From: Salticus scenicus
Lineage: Eukaryota; Arthropoda; Arachnida; Araneae; Salticidae
Reading direction: 5' to 3'
Assembly: GCA_963930645.1 (NCBI GenBank)
Contig: OZ005662.1
Span: 3,601,436-3,665,435, forward strand
DNA length: 64,000 bases
The number at the start of each line of letters is the position of its first letter. The first letter of the stretch is position 1. The notes beneath the pieces were generated by a model. The model was not told the origin of the DNA, made no database searches, and was given only the letters and a program-made list of their open reading frames with translations. Shown one piece after another: positions 1 to 10,585 of the stretch. The position numbers were made by a program, and so were the translations under genes.

Positions 1-491
1 ATCAGAACATCCACGTTTTCCTCACATGGCAGCATGGCAGCATCCATCTTGCTTGAATCTTGTTCTTGATCCGTGTTGTAAACAAACAAGCGCTACGTTG
101 CCATACCTGCTTTCTCATACCAAAAAAATTAACCAATATTAATAAAAAATCATATTTTTAATTTTAAAATGGAGCCTCTTATGACGTCGCAATTTCAATT
201 TTTTTTAAAGATTTAATGTAATATTCTTTGGTATATTGCGCTTAAGCTCTATGATAAGGTGACCATATTTTCAAACACTGATTTAACAAATTACCGTTTG
301 TCCCCAAATCAAAATAAATTTCAAGGACATTGAAAACTCTATTTCGGGACTTTTTCGGGGATATAAAAGACTAATAGCTATATGCTAGGCATAATTAATA
401 AAAAGAACTCTGATTTATACATAACAAAATGCTTTGAAACACTTTTTTTCTATGACAAATTGCTGAGCCTGCGATATGTTTATGCAAGTTA

Positions 492-694
492 GGGAGGCAT
501 ACTATTGTCCTTGTCGTATCATGTTCTTAGACAGACTAAGAACGAGATTCAACAAGGATTTATTTAACGAAGCAGTATTAAATGTGTATTTTTAAGACGG
601 GAATTATTGCTAGTGCTCGGATACTTTTGCTGCGGAGTGTACGATCCGACTTGTGATCTACGATAGCTGCGATTGTTACAATAGTATGCCTCCC
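492..694. mobile_element. PIF/Harbinger-like MITE
   Basis: A 203-bp non-coding segment has terminal inverted repeats GGGAGGCATACTATTGT and its exact complement. It is flanked by the trinucleotide TTA at 489-491 and 695-697. A 3-bp TTA duplication with G-rich termini is the hallmark of PIF/Harbinger elements. The short interior has no coding capacity. Confidence 0.72.
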
Positions 695-1335
695 TTAAAC
701 TATCCCAGCTTTATTAAAATAATCAAGTCTATAGAACCCATTTACACTTTATTATGATGATAGGAGAGAACACAAAATAACAGCATTTCATTTTAATCTT
801 CAGAATCCCCACTCCCAGAAATGCAGAAATTATTCCCGATTACATAACTACAAGAAAATCATTTCTTTTTCTCTCCTATCAATGTATCAATGCAATTTGT
901 GGTAATCATATAACTGCCATTTTTGTGAAATTTCATAAAATAAATTTTATTTTTCACTTAACATCGGGCAAGATAGAATTTATATACTAATTAGTAGTGC
1001 TCATGAAGTATGAGGGTCTTTATTTCAAAGTTTCGTTGATTTCCAAGATTATCCAATTATTTGTGCTTCAACGTATAGAATTAACAGTGTGGAAAGCGGG
1101 AAATAAAATTGTACTAAAAAATTTACTGTAATCGAAGTTAGTGTCACGAAATTAAAACCGAGACTCCCTATTGGTTAATTATGTTCTTAGATGACGTGAT
1201 TGAGCAGACGAAACTAGGAAAATCCAATCAGCTCTTCGGTTTGAGCAAAAAAATCGATCGAAGCGCCATCTAGGAAGCTTAATTATTTTAGCAGTATTTT
1301 AAGCATTCGATTATAAGCGCTTGCCCCACTGTATA

Positions 1336-1364
1336 TAAGACTACTATATAATATAGTAGTCTTA
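1336..1364. repeat. perfect 14-bp hairpin
   Basis: TAAGACTACTATAT is followed by a single A and then its exact reverse complement. It is preceded by GTATA. No host gene or element end is obviously associated, and the hairpin could be a small fold-back remnant. Confidence 0.6.
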
Positions 1365-1425
1365 ACTGTATATTCTAGACACTGTACGTGTACTTGTGCA
1401 TTAGACTGCAATTTTGATTGGATTG

Positions 1426-1548
1426 GAATGGATGGGTTTTCCGTCTCACTAGTGCTTAATGGGCATTAGGCAACGGTCTGGGATTCAACCCTAGAGGTGA
1501 TCTGGAAACATGCCGTCACAATTTTGATCCTCCACGGAATGGACTACG
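1426..1548 (-). repeat. SINE fragment (minus), tail part
   Basis: This segment is similar, in reverse orientation, to the 3' body of the full SINE at 2214-2529. Shared blocks include CACTAGTGC, ACGGTCTGGGA, CCCTAGAGGTG and the TCACAATTTTGATCCTCCA stretch. The tRNA-like head is missing. Confidence 0.7.
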
Positions 1549-1619
1549 ATTTTGAAAGAAATACTTGCAAATATTTAAATTTGGGGACATTTAGTCTCCC
1601 CCAGTAATCAAAGAATTTT

Positions 1620-1722
1620 TGGTTGGTTGGGTTTTACGTCACACTAGTGCTGCGCAGATGGGCAATTGGCGACGGTCTGGGACACACCCCTAGAGGTGGT
1701 CTGGAGACATGTCATCACAATT
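1620..1722 (-). repeat. SINE fragment (minus), second copy
   Basis: A second truncated minus-strand copy of the same SINE body begins with GGTTGGTTGGGTTTTACGTC and ends at TCATCACAATTT. It is closer to the full copy at 2214-2529 than the neighbouring fragment is. A further short fragment of this tail lies near 16828-16872. Confidence 0.7.
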
Positions 1723-2017
1723 TACAAAGAATTTTTGGAGACAAAAAATAAAAAAAGTCAAAATTCGAGGGCAGTCCTCGATTTTCGAGGACGTATGGTC
1801 ACCTTACACTATGGGGTAAATATTTTTTAGTCATTCATTGATAAGGTAACCAAATGTCTTCATTTTCCGAGGACTATCGCTATCCCCAATTTCGAAGGAA
1901 AATAATTTCAATATGTAATACTTTTACAATTTGTACTAGAATATACAGAAAGCAGTTTTGTGATGACCATAACAAACTAATTTTACAATGTTTCAAAAAA
2001 CTTCTTAAGTTTTTTTT

Positions 2018-2890
2018 TTTACTTTCTTCAAAAGAAGATTAGTAAAAATTTTCAACTCTTCGTTTTTGATGGATTCACATGTTTTGATAAGTCTCAAGCA
2101 CGATTTAACTATTTATACTTTCTTCTGTATATCTAAGAAAAAAATGATGAATTCGTGAAAGTTTTTGAACTCTAGTTTTAAATGGATTTACATGTTTTGT
2201 GAGGTCCTTAATACCTGGGCCGCGGTAGCCCAGTCGGTAGAGTGCCGGCCTCGTAATTGGAAGATTGCGGGTTGTGTACTCGAGCCGGCCAGAGACCGTC
2301 GTGTACATCACCGGTTGCTGGTGCACGTAAAATCTGTCATGGCCGCAATGTCCTCCATGCTCCCATCAAAAATTATACCTCTGGGGTTACCGAAGCTGGA
2401 GAGCCATCCCTTCCATGGAGGATCAAAATTGTGATGGCATGTCTCCGAACCACCTCTAGGGGTGTGTCCCAGACCGTCGCCAATTACCCATCTGCGCAGC
2501 ACTAGTGCGACGAAAAACCCAACCATCCATCCTTAATATGGTTTGACCATTTTTAGAAAACATGTGACTGTGTGCTAGGGTGTAGTACAGAACAAAATTT
2601 CGTATAAATATGTATGTAATGAGAATTACTTTTTATGAAGTGATTATGAGATTAATAGGAATTACTGATAACTGTAGTTGTAAACTATGAGGAAAAAGTA
2701 TGTGCATTTTAGAACATCCCCTGAGAGGAAATAGCCCCCATTTGGTATAAATATTCAGTATGGATATATTTAAAAAAAACTCGTCAATACCTTTGAAACG
2801 AATGGTTGAACCATAGATCTATGTTAATTTAAAACAATGTTATAGATTTTTTTCGAGTAATACATTTGAGTTCAATATTTGTCGCGTCAT
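2018..2890 (+). repeat. dispersed ACTTTCTTCT-headed repeat, split by a SINE
   Basis: This is a dispersed non-coding family seen at many places in the window (4990-5600, 43490-43895, 47430-49400, 49420-49860 and 54060-54770). It typically opens with ACTTTCTTCTAT next to its inverse. GATGGATTTACATGTTTTG, a GTCTGTCTGTCT-like stretch, GGACAAAATTCCGTATAAAT and CTCGTCAATACCTTTAAAAC then follow in order. No reading frame runs through it. Here two heads occur (2018 and 2121), and the SINE at 2214-2529 is inserted in the middle. Confidence 0.6.
2214..2529 (+). mobile_element. tRNA-derived SINE with 9-bp TSD
   Basis: The head resembles a tRNA gene. An A-box-like TAGCCCAGTCGGTAGAGTG is followed about 30 bp later by a degenerate B box (GGGTTGTGTACTCG), and the loop reads CTCGTAA. 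The non-tRNA body ends in ACCCAACCATCCA. The element is flanked by the exact duplication TCCTTAATA (2205-2213 and 2530-2538), the signature of target-primed retrotransposition. The host sequence it interrupts is the ACTTTCTTCT-headed repeat. The element has no coding capacity and would depend on a LINE in trans. Confidence 0.85.
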
Positions 2891-2899
2891 GATCTTAGC

Positions 2900-3560
2900 C
2901 TTACGCTCTTTTTATGCTGTGAACTGATGATAAAAATTAGTAACCAAACTATACATATATATATGAGAAATCTAAGTTTGTGCTTCAATAATTTTTCTGC
3001 CAACTGTAAATTTTGAGTTACTAGCGTCATTTCCCCCTCCAATTGATGATAGGGAATACCGTCTGGAGGGGGGGGGATAAAAGAAATATGTTCTTTGGAG
3101 GAATACTTCAGAACCTCTAAAAAGATGTTTAGCATGACATTTTGTATGCACTGGAACGGGAGATACATATTTTTAAATATTTGAACCATTTTCTTTTTCT
3201 GGGACTTGGAAAAAATTAATCAATTTTGCAAACCTAATGCATATACCTCAAAACCAATTTTCTTTGAATGCTGAAATTTTTTAAATCAGTTTTTATATTA
3301 AAATGTCAATGAAAAAAATAGAATAATTTAAAATTTCGATCAAAACTTCGCAGATATAAATTTTGTAATACTGAACGTGATTCCCCCCCACCAAGGGGGA
3401 TCCCTGAGGGAGCATGAAAAATAATGTTTTTAAGAGGAATACGTCATTGCGTTTAAAACATGCTTTGAAACGGGAAATACAGATTTTTAAACATTTTAAT
3501 TTTTTTTTATCGAGATTTGGTAAAAAATGAGCAAAATTTGCAAATATCATTTTTTCTACA
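2900..3560. repeat. G/C-tract repeat remnants
   Basis: Two related segments each carry C-run/G-run inverted tracts (near 3030-3077 and 3380-3410), followed by an AATATG/ATAATG box, a GGAGGAATAC-like box and a GGGA(G/A)ATAC box. They are diverged members of the dispersed family whose G/C hairpins are best preserved at 47.8-49.1 kb. No gene is visible. Confidence 0.4.
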
Positions 3561-3581
3561 GATACTAATTGGGATCAATAG

Positions 3582-3893
3582 CCTACCGATCGAATTTCTA
3601 CTGATGTCTGTAAAGATCTATTGATATCGATTGAGGATATAATTAATAGGTGGCAGATGTCAATAGCTTCTATTGATAAAGGTAGGGAAATCTATAGAAA
3701 TCAATTCGTATCAATAAAACTCTATTTATATCGGCAGCCTACTGATCAAATTTCTAATAATGTCTGTAAAGGTCTACTGATATCAGTTGAGGATATAATC
3801 AATAGGTTACAGATGTCAATAGCTTCTATTGATAGCGGTAGGGACATCCATAGAAATAAACTCATACCAATAGAATTCTATTGATATCGATAA
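3582..3893 (+). repeat. two-copy tandem duplication, 156-bp unit
   Basis: The unit beginning CCTAC(C/T)GATC starts at 3582 and again at 3738. The copies are roughly 85-90% similar by eye. Because 156 is a multiple of three, one frame stays open through both copies for 87 codons. The peptide is itself just a repeat and resembles no family I know, so I treat it as non-coding satellite. Confidence 0.75.
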
Positions 3894-3954
3894 GTTTTTG
3901 TATTGATCTCTACGGATCATTTTTAGTATGGTTGGGCAATATATCTACGCTACA

Positions 3955-4985
3955 GGGGTTGTTCCAATCATACAAAACAAATTAATACATCTTCCTGCTT
4001 AACTTTGGTACATTGCATTTGATACTGACAAGCATTAACAAGCACAAAATTGTTCATTGTGGTACCTACCTTGCCATGATTGGAAGAAGCTTGTGTAGCA
4101 AATTAGCACATCTTACTGGCACATAGCACCACATCATCTTGTTTCTACATAAGCTGCTTACATAGCATATTATGCTAGCAAGCATTTACAAGCACACGAT
4201 TGCTCACTGTGGTACCTTTTCCCCCATGATTGGAAGAAGCTTGTGCAGCAAATTAGCACTTCTTACTGGCATATAGCATGCCATACTATTTCTACTTAAG
4301 CTGCCTACGTAGCACATTATGCTGGCAAGCATAGAAAAGTATATAATAGCTCGTTAAGGTACATACCTTGCCATGATTGGAAGAAGCTTGTGCAGCAAGT
4401 TAGTATTTCTTACTGGAATACAGCATGCCATGCTATTTCTGCCTAAGCTGCATACACAGCATATTATGCTAGCAAGCATATAATAGCTTTTAAGGTACAT
4501 ACCTTGCCATGATTGGAAGAAGCTTGTGCAGCAAGTTAGCACTTCTTACTGGGATATAGCATGCCATGCTATTTCTACCTAAGCTACCTACATAGCATGT
4601 TATGCTGGCAAGCATGAAAAAGCATATAATAGCTTATTAAGGTACATACCTTGCCATGATTAGAAGAAGCTTGTGCAGCAAGTTAGCACTTCTTACTGGG
4701 ATATAGCATGTCATGCTATTTCTACCTAAGCTATCTACATAGCATGTTATGCTGGCAAGCATGAAAAAGCATACAATAGCTTGTTAAGGTACATACCTCT
4801 CCATGCTTTGGAAGAAGCTTAAACAACAAATAAGCATACAATGATTGTACATAGCATGTCATGCTTTTGCCGTGTTAGCTAGCTAATATAGCATTCGATG
4901 CTGGCTAGCATTATAAAGCATATAATAGCAAGAAAATCTAGCAGACATAGCAATACATAGCAATAACTAGCATATTTTTGTTGCT
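3955..4985 (+). repeat. satellite array, ~147-bp unit, about six copies
   Basis: GGTAC(C/A)T boxes followed by a CCATGATTGGAAGAAGCTTG-type stretch start at 4061, 4211, 4358, 4494, 4641 and 4788. This gives periods of 150, 147, 136, 147 and 147 bp. Diverged partial units lie at both ends. The unit is dense in AGCAT/ATGCT and includes self-complementary stretches such as TAGCATGCCATGCTA. There is no reading frame of note. Confidence 0.85.
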
Positions 4986-4989
4986 GGTA

Positions 4990-5600
4990 CTAGCATGAAT
5001 TTTAACTTGGGTATAGAAAGGAGTTTTTCCTTCCTTTTTATTTATTTATTTTTAATTTAAAAAAAATGATAACTTTGATTATTATAGAGTAATGGTTCAA
5101 TCACTTGTGTAAAGGTATTGATGAATTCTTTTGTAAGGCACACATTTTGAAAGTTGGCCCCCTCAGGGGGGGGGGGGGGGATTGCAGCCCCTACATAAAA
5201 AAAAAATCTGATCAACTACAATTATAACGATTTTTTTATTTTTTTATTTTTTTTTTATTTCACATTAAAATGTCATAAACGATTCTCATTATATAAATTG
5301 ATATGAAATTTGACCCATAATGCCATATTACAAATTATAAAAAAAATGGAATAATAATGCCATCTCTTGATAGTAATTGATCCCCAAATCAATCAGCATC
5401 AGTTAAGGTCAAGGTTCAATTAAAGTTTTGATAAATTTTGTTCGTGGGGTCATGGATACACACACAGATATTTTCTAAAAACATTTAAATCATGTTCAGG
5501 GCATTTTAAAACGAGTAAATCCACCAAAACTGAAGTTAAAAGATTTTCAAATCCTATACTATTTTCTTATAGAGAGGGAGAGAAGAAATTAAAATGATAG
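4990..5600 (-). repeat. dispersed ACTTTCTTCT-family fragment
   Basis: Minus-orientation blocks of the family seen at 2018-2890 are recognisable: a G15 run at 5166-5180, the GATCCCCAAATC...CAGCATCAGTT stretch and ATTTTCTAAAAACATTT. The copy is diverged and non-coding. Confidence 0.45.
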
Positions 5601-6961
5601 AATGATAAAACTTTGTATATAGTAGAGGTGCACAGCCTGCGGTCTGGGGGCCACATGCGTCTCACTAGACATCAGTTTGTAGCCTGCAGAAAGACAGATA
5701 TTTTAGCTCGCGTTAGTCATCAGTAGGAGCGAAAAAATGAAAAAGAAAGAAAGAAAAAATATTTTATTTATTGCATTTGCAAAACTGGCATTTAGAAAAA
5801 CATTTTGTTACTGTTGTTGTTTGCGGGTGTGGGGGGGGGGGGGGGGGAATTGTTGGTTTATACACACATTTCTGTTTGAGAGCTAAGTTTTCCATACAAT
5901 TTCTCAATAATGTAACCCATAGTATGTTCCTTCATTTTTTATTGAAAAAATCATGGAATAATCTATTGGTAAATGATCTTTATCTACCTGAGAAGATTAA
6001 AAATTGAAAAAGGTAACAATTAGTAAGTAAAAGCTCCTCCGCCCCCCCTTTTTTTTTTTTAAATCTTTCTCTTATGTGTGTTAAAATTAATGATGAAGAA
6101 TGTAAATTTATAATAGTAATTACTTTCTATTAAAAAACTTCAAATGTGCAGTTAGTCGAATTTATTTCTGTCCAGAAACATAAAATAGAAATACAAGTCC
6201 AGTGGGTTCTTATTATTTTGTAAAACTGATAAAAACACCAACCGTGATAATGGTGGCCATCATTTATGATTTATGAAGTTGCAAACAGAAATGGGGCAGC
6301 GGCTAAAAGAATGTGCAGATAAAACCAAGATTTTCAGTGGTCGTGCAAATACATTGGTTACATTTGCAAAAATATAAGATATATTACAGATTTCAGTGGT
6401 ATATTCAGTTGTGAATGGTAACTATTATGATAATTTAGTTGACTGCTAACGGGGACGTAACTACAGATGTTATCAGCAGGAGCATGGAGGAGGTTGAGGC
6501 TGATTTCCTAATTTGTCTAAAGGGTCCCCTTGGTTGCTGTCATAATAGTTTGGCAACCAAATCCTCATTAAATTAATTAAGACTTTTGCAGACCATGTTC
6601 TTTCTGTTATGCCAGAACAGGAAGGTGACACAATACATTGTTTGAAATTCATGTGGAAAATGACAATTAAAACCCTGAGAAGCTTTTTCACATATAGATC
6701 TCGCCGGTGTCATCTAATACCTCAAAGTGGTATTTTCATACCCACTTACCTACACTAAAACTGCTTGTTTTGGTACCCTCTATCTGCCTTTACATTTGTG
6801 CTAGGTGTTTTTGAGAATCCCAATATAACTTTTTTTTTTTTTTTAATTAATGTTGATAGAAATTACAAAAGATGTTTATTTTATTTATTTATTTATTTAT
6901 TATCAAAGAAATCAATTGGTAGTTGACACTTTTGTTTTAAATTTAAACGAATCAACCAATA
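5601..6961. other. no gene seen; low-complexity intron/intergenic DNA
   Basis: This AT-rich stretch contains a G17 run (5831-5847), a C/T tract near 6040 and a (TTTA)n run near 6880. I looked for the preceding LDHD exon here (FAD-binding domain motifs) and did not recognise one. Confidence 0.5.
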
Positions 6962-7301
6962 CAGGGCTCCCACGGGTCAGGGAGAACAGGGATAACCTGG
7001 AAAAGTCAGGGAATTTGGAATTACTGAAAATAATCAGGAAAATATCAGGGAAAATTGTAAATATTGATCAAAAACCTGGAAAATGATGATATAAACCTGG
7101 AAAAGGCTTTTTGAGCATTCAATTTATATCGCAAGTCACGTTATTATGTTGTCTTTTATGTTGCGAACTATGTTCTATTTTATACCATGAGCTATTTTTT
7201 ATGTTGCGAACCAAATTTTGTGACTGGAATTTTCTAAAAATAGACTTGGAAAACCTGGAAAAGTCTGAGAATTTTATTTTTCAAATTGAGTGAGAACCCT
7301 G
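6962..7301. mobile_element. CAGGG-TIR MITE with iterated CTGGAAAA motif
   Basis: The ends read CAGGGCTCCCAC and (reverse complement) CAGGGTTCTCAC. They are flanked by CAATA and TAATA, a possible 5-bp duplication with one mismatch. Inside the left end TCAGGGA and CCTGGAAAA recur, and CTGGAAAAG returns near the right end. This matches the style of the element at 28996-29410. No coding region is present. Confidence 0.6.
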
Positions 7302-8225
7302 TAATAGGGTATTAAAACTTTGTTTTAGCAGATATCTCTCTTTCTGTATGTATATATATTTAAAAAAAATTATGTAGCAGCTCTAAGTCAAGAACTAATA
7401 TTTAGAATTTCATAAAAATGTGTACTTAATTGCACCTTTACATATATTGGTGTCTATCTGCACGGCTCAGAATTAACAGTGGTCTGTTGGTTACCACAAA
7501 AATATTCAACGGACCGCCAAAATATATATTATAGTAGTCTATCGGACCTTTGAGGCTTTTCAGTTTTATTTTATTTATTTATTTTTTTTTTTTTTTTTCA
7601 AAAATTCCCTATGAATCTTTAACAAAATATGGTATGTTAAAACATTAGCAAGTGTACATAATTTTTCATTTATCTTCACGTTAATAACTTTTGTTTTCAC
7701 TTTTAATACAAAAAATATAGAACTTTTTATAAGTATGTGAAATTTAACCCATTTACTTAAAAAAAAAAAAAAAAAAGTAAGAAAAATGATTTATATAAGG
7801 CTTTATTTATATTTTTAAATTAATTACAAATATATTTATTTATCATGTAAATTTATTTCGTCTTATAAATTTGTAAGTATTTTTAAAAATCTAATAGAAT
7901 GGATCAACAGGACTGTGAAAGTGTGTACAGATCCATAAAATCTTTAAATCTCTGGTCCTGTGGACAAGTTACTTAATTTTCTTAATTTCTACCCCTATTC
8001 TTATGCATAATGTTTGATAAGTGTATGTATGTGTATGTATATCAAACATGGGATGTATTTATTTATTTATTTTAAGTATGGATTGATTAATGTTGATAGC
8101 AAGTACAAAATATGCTTAAAAAACTGTTTATTTTATTTATCTATTATTATTATTTATTTTATAATGCTGTAAGAAATTATGAAAACTGCAAAATAGTTAT
8201 GTGTTTTTACGATTTATCATTTCAG
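7302..8225. other. LDHD intron end, AT-rich, nothing else seen
   Basis: The stretch consists of poly-T/A runs, (TTTA)n and TATG repeats. It ends in the acceptor TTTATCATTTCAG at 8213-8225. Confidence 0.5.
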
Positions 8226-8353
8226 AGAGTATTATAAAAGAGAATTATAATTCTAACTTTATTTGGTCTGAAGATCCTGAATCCCAGAATACAATGTGGC
8301 GGGCTCGTCACCAAATATATTATGCAACTCTAGCTTTAAAACCTGGTTATAAG
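8226..8353 (+). CDS. LDHD: D-lactate dehydrogenase (LDHD-like), internal exon
   Basis: Mitochondrial D-lactate dehydrogenase is a flavoprotein that oxidises D-lactate to pyruvate and feeds electrons to cytochrome c. This exon encodes about 42 residues ending WRARHQIYYATLALKPGYK. That matches the LDHD segment where a W-x-A-R-H-N-A-x-Y-A-A-L motif precedes the TDVCVP block. The acceptor TTTCAG ends at 8225; TTTCAGAG at 8227 is an alternative. The donor AAG|GTATTT follows 8353, so the exon ends in phase 0, as the next exon requires. I found no earlier exons in the window. Substrate class is inferred from the family. Confidence 0.88.
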
Positions 8354-8941
8354 GTATTTTTCAATGTCATATGTATATATATCTAAATGAAAAATTGATA
8401 TTTGTGATGATTTAAATAAAATGGCATTTATATATCAAATAATCTTCAAAATAATAATATAAAATTATTAATGTTTCATACTTACTAAATGTAAAAAAAA
8501 ATATAAAAATTACACAGATTTGCAACCAAAAAGCTGCATTGGATTTTTTTTATTGTTTCTTATAGATTTCTACTTCATGAAACCAAAAAACCAAATAAAG
8601 TTCTATCACCTGAATAAACTACTACATCAGAAATGCACGATACCATTTCACCCCTAATACTGCTCCCACATCCCTCATATTTAGTATTATATATTTTTTA
8701 CCTTTAGTTTTACTTTTATAATATTCTTTTAAAGTATGAAACAATTATTAAACATGTTTGTATAATAAATTCTAGGATACCATTTTTTTTTTTTTTTTTT
8801 CATGATTTCACGCAAAATTCAACTAAAAATGTGCATTTTGCAACTAAACTAGGCGTGATAGAACTTTATAATAACTGGAGACTTGGCATTGGAATATAAA
8901 AACCCAAATAAACTACTATGTAAAAAATGCCAAAAGAAATA

Positions 8942-9000
8942 TATTTGTGATGCATACAGCTGTTTCGGTAGCCTTAAGCGTACCGTCTTCAGTGCAAATA
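8942..9000 (-). ncRNA. hammerhead-ribozyme-like core (left arm)
   Basis: The minus strand reads TATTTGCA, CTGAAGA, a GGTA...TACC stem, GAAA, then ACAGCTGT and A before TGCATCAC. CTGAAGA and GAAA are the hammerhead boxes. TGCA/TGCA can form stem I. ACAGCTGU is self-complementary with no loop, so stem III would need a dimer. GUA fits the NUH cleavage triplet. One extra C lies between CTGAAGA and stem II. Confidence 0.65.
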
Positions 9001-9317
9001 GATTTCTGAATCTGGAGAAATGCTCGTATATGTAGGAGAGGAACCGAATTTAGTTCAACAACTCAATTTCTTTGAAGCTTTTCATATTTATAAAAATTTT
9101 AAAAACCTTGTAAATTGTAATTTCACTGTTCCCTATTTGTCTGATTGTTGGAAATTTTACATTCAGTCCAAATTTTCTTAATTTTTCTGCTGTTTACACA
9201 GCTAACATTCCTAAATTCCTATTGGCCACACACTCCACCTTTCCCATAATCCTATTGGTTGAGCTAAATTCAGTCCCTCTCCTATATATATGAGCACTTC
9301 TCCAAATTCAGAATTCT

Positions 9318-9375
9318 TTTTGCACTAAAGATGGTACGCTTAAGGCTACCGAAACAGCTGTGTGCATCACAAATA
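9318..9375 (+). ncRNA. decayed hammerhead-like core (right arm)
   Basis: This is the inverted counterpart of 8942-9000. The first box reads CTAAAGA, with the invariant G changed to A. The cleavage triplet reads GUG, which breaks the NUH rule. The GGTA...TACC stem, GAAA and ACAGCTGT are kept. It is expected to be inactive. Confidence 0.6.
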
Positions 9376-9625
9376 TTTTTCTTTTGGCATTTCTAACATA
9401 GTAGTTTATTCGGGTTTTTATATTCCAACGCCAAGTCTCCTGTTATTATAAAGTTCTATCACGCCTAGTTTAGTTGCAAAATACACATTTTTAGTTGAAT
9501 TTTGCGTGAAATCATGAAAAAAAAAATGGTATCCTAGAATTTATTATACGAACATGTTTAATAATTGTTTCATACTTTAAAAGAATATTATAAAAGTAAA
9601 ACTAAAGGTAAAAAATATATAATAC

Positions 9626-9785
9626 CAGGGTTGCCAACTGCTCCGATTTCTGCGGAGTTTCTCCGAAAAATTTTTAAAACTCCGCAAATCCGTGATGTCA
9701 TTTCGATGCTCCGCAAAATTCAGTCTTGACCATTTAGCTAAATATTTTTTATTAAATATATAGAACTGAATAGTGGCAAACACTG

Positions 9786-9817
<32 letters not shown>

Positions 9818-10531
9818 ATTTTTCTTTTCTTTTTAATTTCTTTCCTTGCACACATCTAGACAGAAATTGTGATCCAGTCTTTATCAACTTTTCATTTTGC
9901 ATTTCCAACAGTTGCTGCATAAAACATTATTCTTTTAATTTTATTTTTTATCTATGAAAGCGCGTCAACTCCTTTTGAAAAAAAAAAAAAATAACAAAAA
10001 TAACTTTTACAATCTAGCTGAAGTTTCTTCAACATGCTTCATCATATAATACTCATAAATAAATAGTAAAGAAAAAACATTCTAGTGCTAGGCACTGCGT
10101 AATCAAAATATTGCTGACTCAGAACAGGAGCAAGTATTTGTTTACATTAGCTTAGAGCGTGTTTAATTAAAACCACAAGCTGAAAGGGGGGGGGGGGGAG
10201 AAAGAAACCCAGTGCTGTGATTATACAGTATTTTGATTTTCTTTTAAATTATATCAATGTTTCAGTTATCTTAATGCTTAATAGGTCGTTAAAAAATAAT
10301 ACTTTCTGACGAAAAAAATTGTTTATTTTAATTATTTATGGATAAAAATAAAGGATTCAAAGCTACTGAACTTTAAGGCCGATTGACAACGCAAGGGATC
10401 TGAGACCAGGAAGAAGTATCTTCCGTAGTAGTTTTTCTTTTTTTTTTAATGTATTTTTTAAATTTTTAAAATTGCTCCTCAAAATTTCCCTGAATACTCC
10501 TCAAACTGTTTTTGAAAAGTTGGCAACCCTG
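9626..10531. mobile_element. CAGGGTTGCCAACT-TIR element with 6-bp TSD
   Basis: The exact terminal inverted repeat is CAGGGTTGCCAACT. The flanking duplication is TAATAC (9620-9625 and 10532-10537). The uninterrupted opposite arm of the surrounding foldback preserves the pre-insertion sequence around 8680-8700, which confirms that only six bases were duplicated. CTCCG motifs recur inside the left end, and CTCC(T)CAAA motifs inside the right. The interior has A/G homopolymer runs and no transposase. hAT-like by TIR, with an unusual TSD length. Confidence 0.85.
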
Positions 10532-10585
10532 TAATACTAAATATGAGGGATGTGGGAGCAGTATTAGGGGTGAAATGGTATCGTG

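Larger units (their letters stand above)
257..1804. mobile_element. TA-flanked TIR element with nested insertions
   Basis: The ends read AGGTGACCATA and its reverse complement TATGGTCACCT, each next to TA (255-256 and 1805-1806). This fits a TA-duplicating DNA transposon, although an 11-bp TIR alone is modest evidence. Near the right end GGGGACAT and CGAGGAC motifs recur. A Harbinger-like MITE (492-694) and two SINE fragments lie inside it. No transposase reading frame is visible, so it would be non-autonomous. A partial start of the same family (AGGTAACCAAATGTCTTC) appears near 1845. Confidence 0.5.
8636..10585. mobile_element. Penelope-like foldback with ~425-bp inverted arms
   Basis: The left arm (8636 to about 9061) is the near-exact inverse of the right arm (about 9250-9625 plus 10538-10585). 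The right arm is interrupted by the 9626-10531 insertion. The arms contain a hammerhead-like core on opposite strands (8942-9000 and 9318-9375). This is the same layout as the Penelope-like element at 31374-32386, but no endonuclease frame survives. The 188-bp centre is non-coding. Assignment to Penelope-like elements is inferred from the ribozyme core and the shared inverted-arm architecture. Confidence 0.65.

Noticed and set aside
2105..2526. Four overlapping frames over the SINE
   Set aside because: They arise from the GC-richer SINE body, which is a tRNA-derived non-coding element.
3955..4985. CRISPR-like array
   Set aside because: Units are ~147 bp of continuous satellite without unique spacers, in a eukaryotic genome.
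1..8225. Upstream LDHD exons (FAD-binding domain) expected before 8226
   Set aside because: I scanned the plus-strand frames for the family motifs (FLEFHG-like, GSEGTLG-like) and recognised none. They are probably outside the window.
9577..9855. Poly-T/A-driven frames (also 17919-18137, 51147-51356, 54673-54918)
   Set aside because: They consist largely of homopolymer-encoded Phe/Lys runs crossing repeat boundaries.
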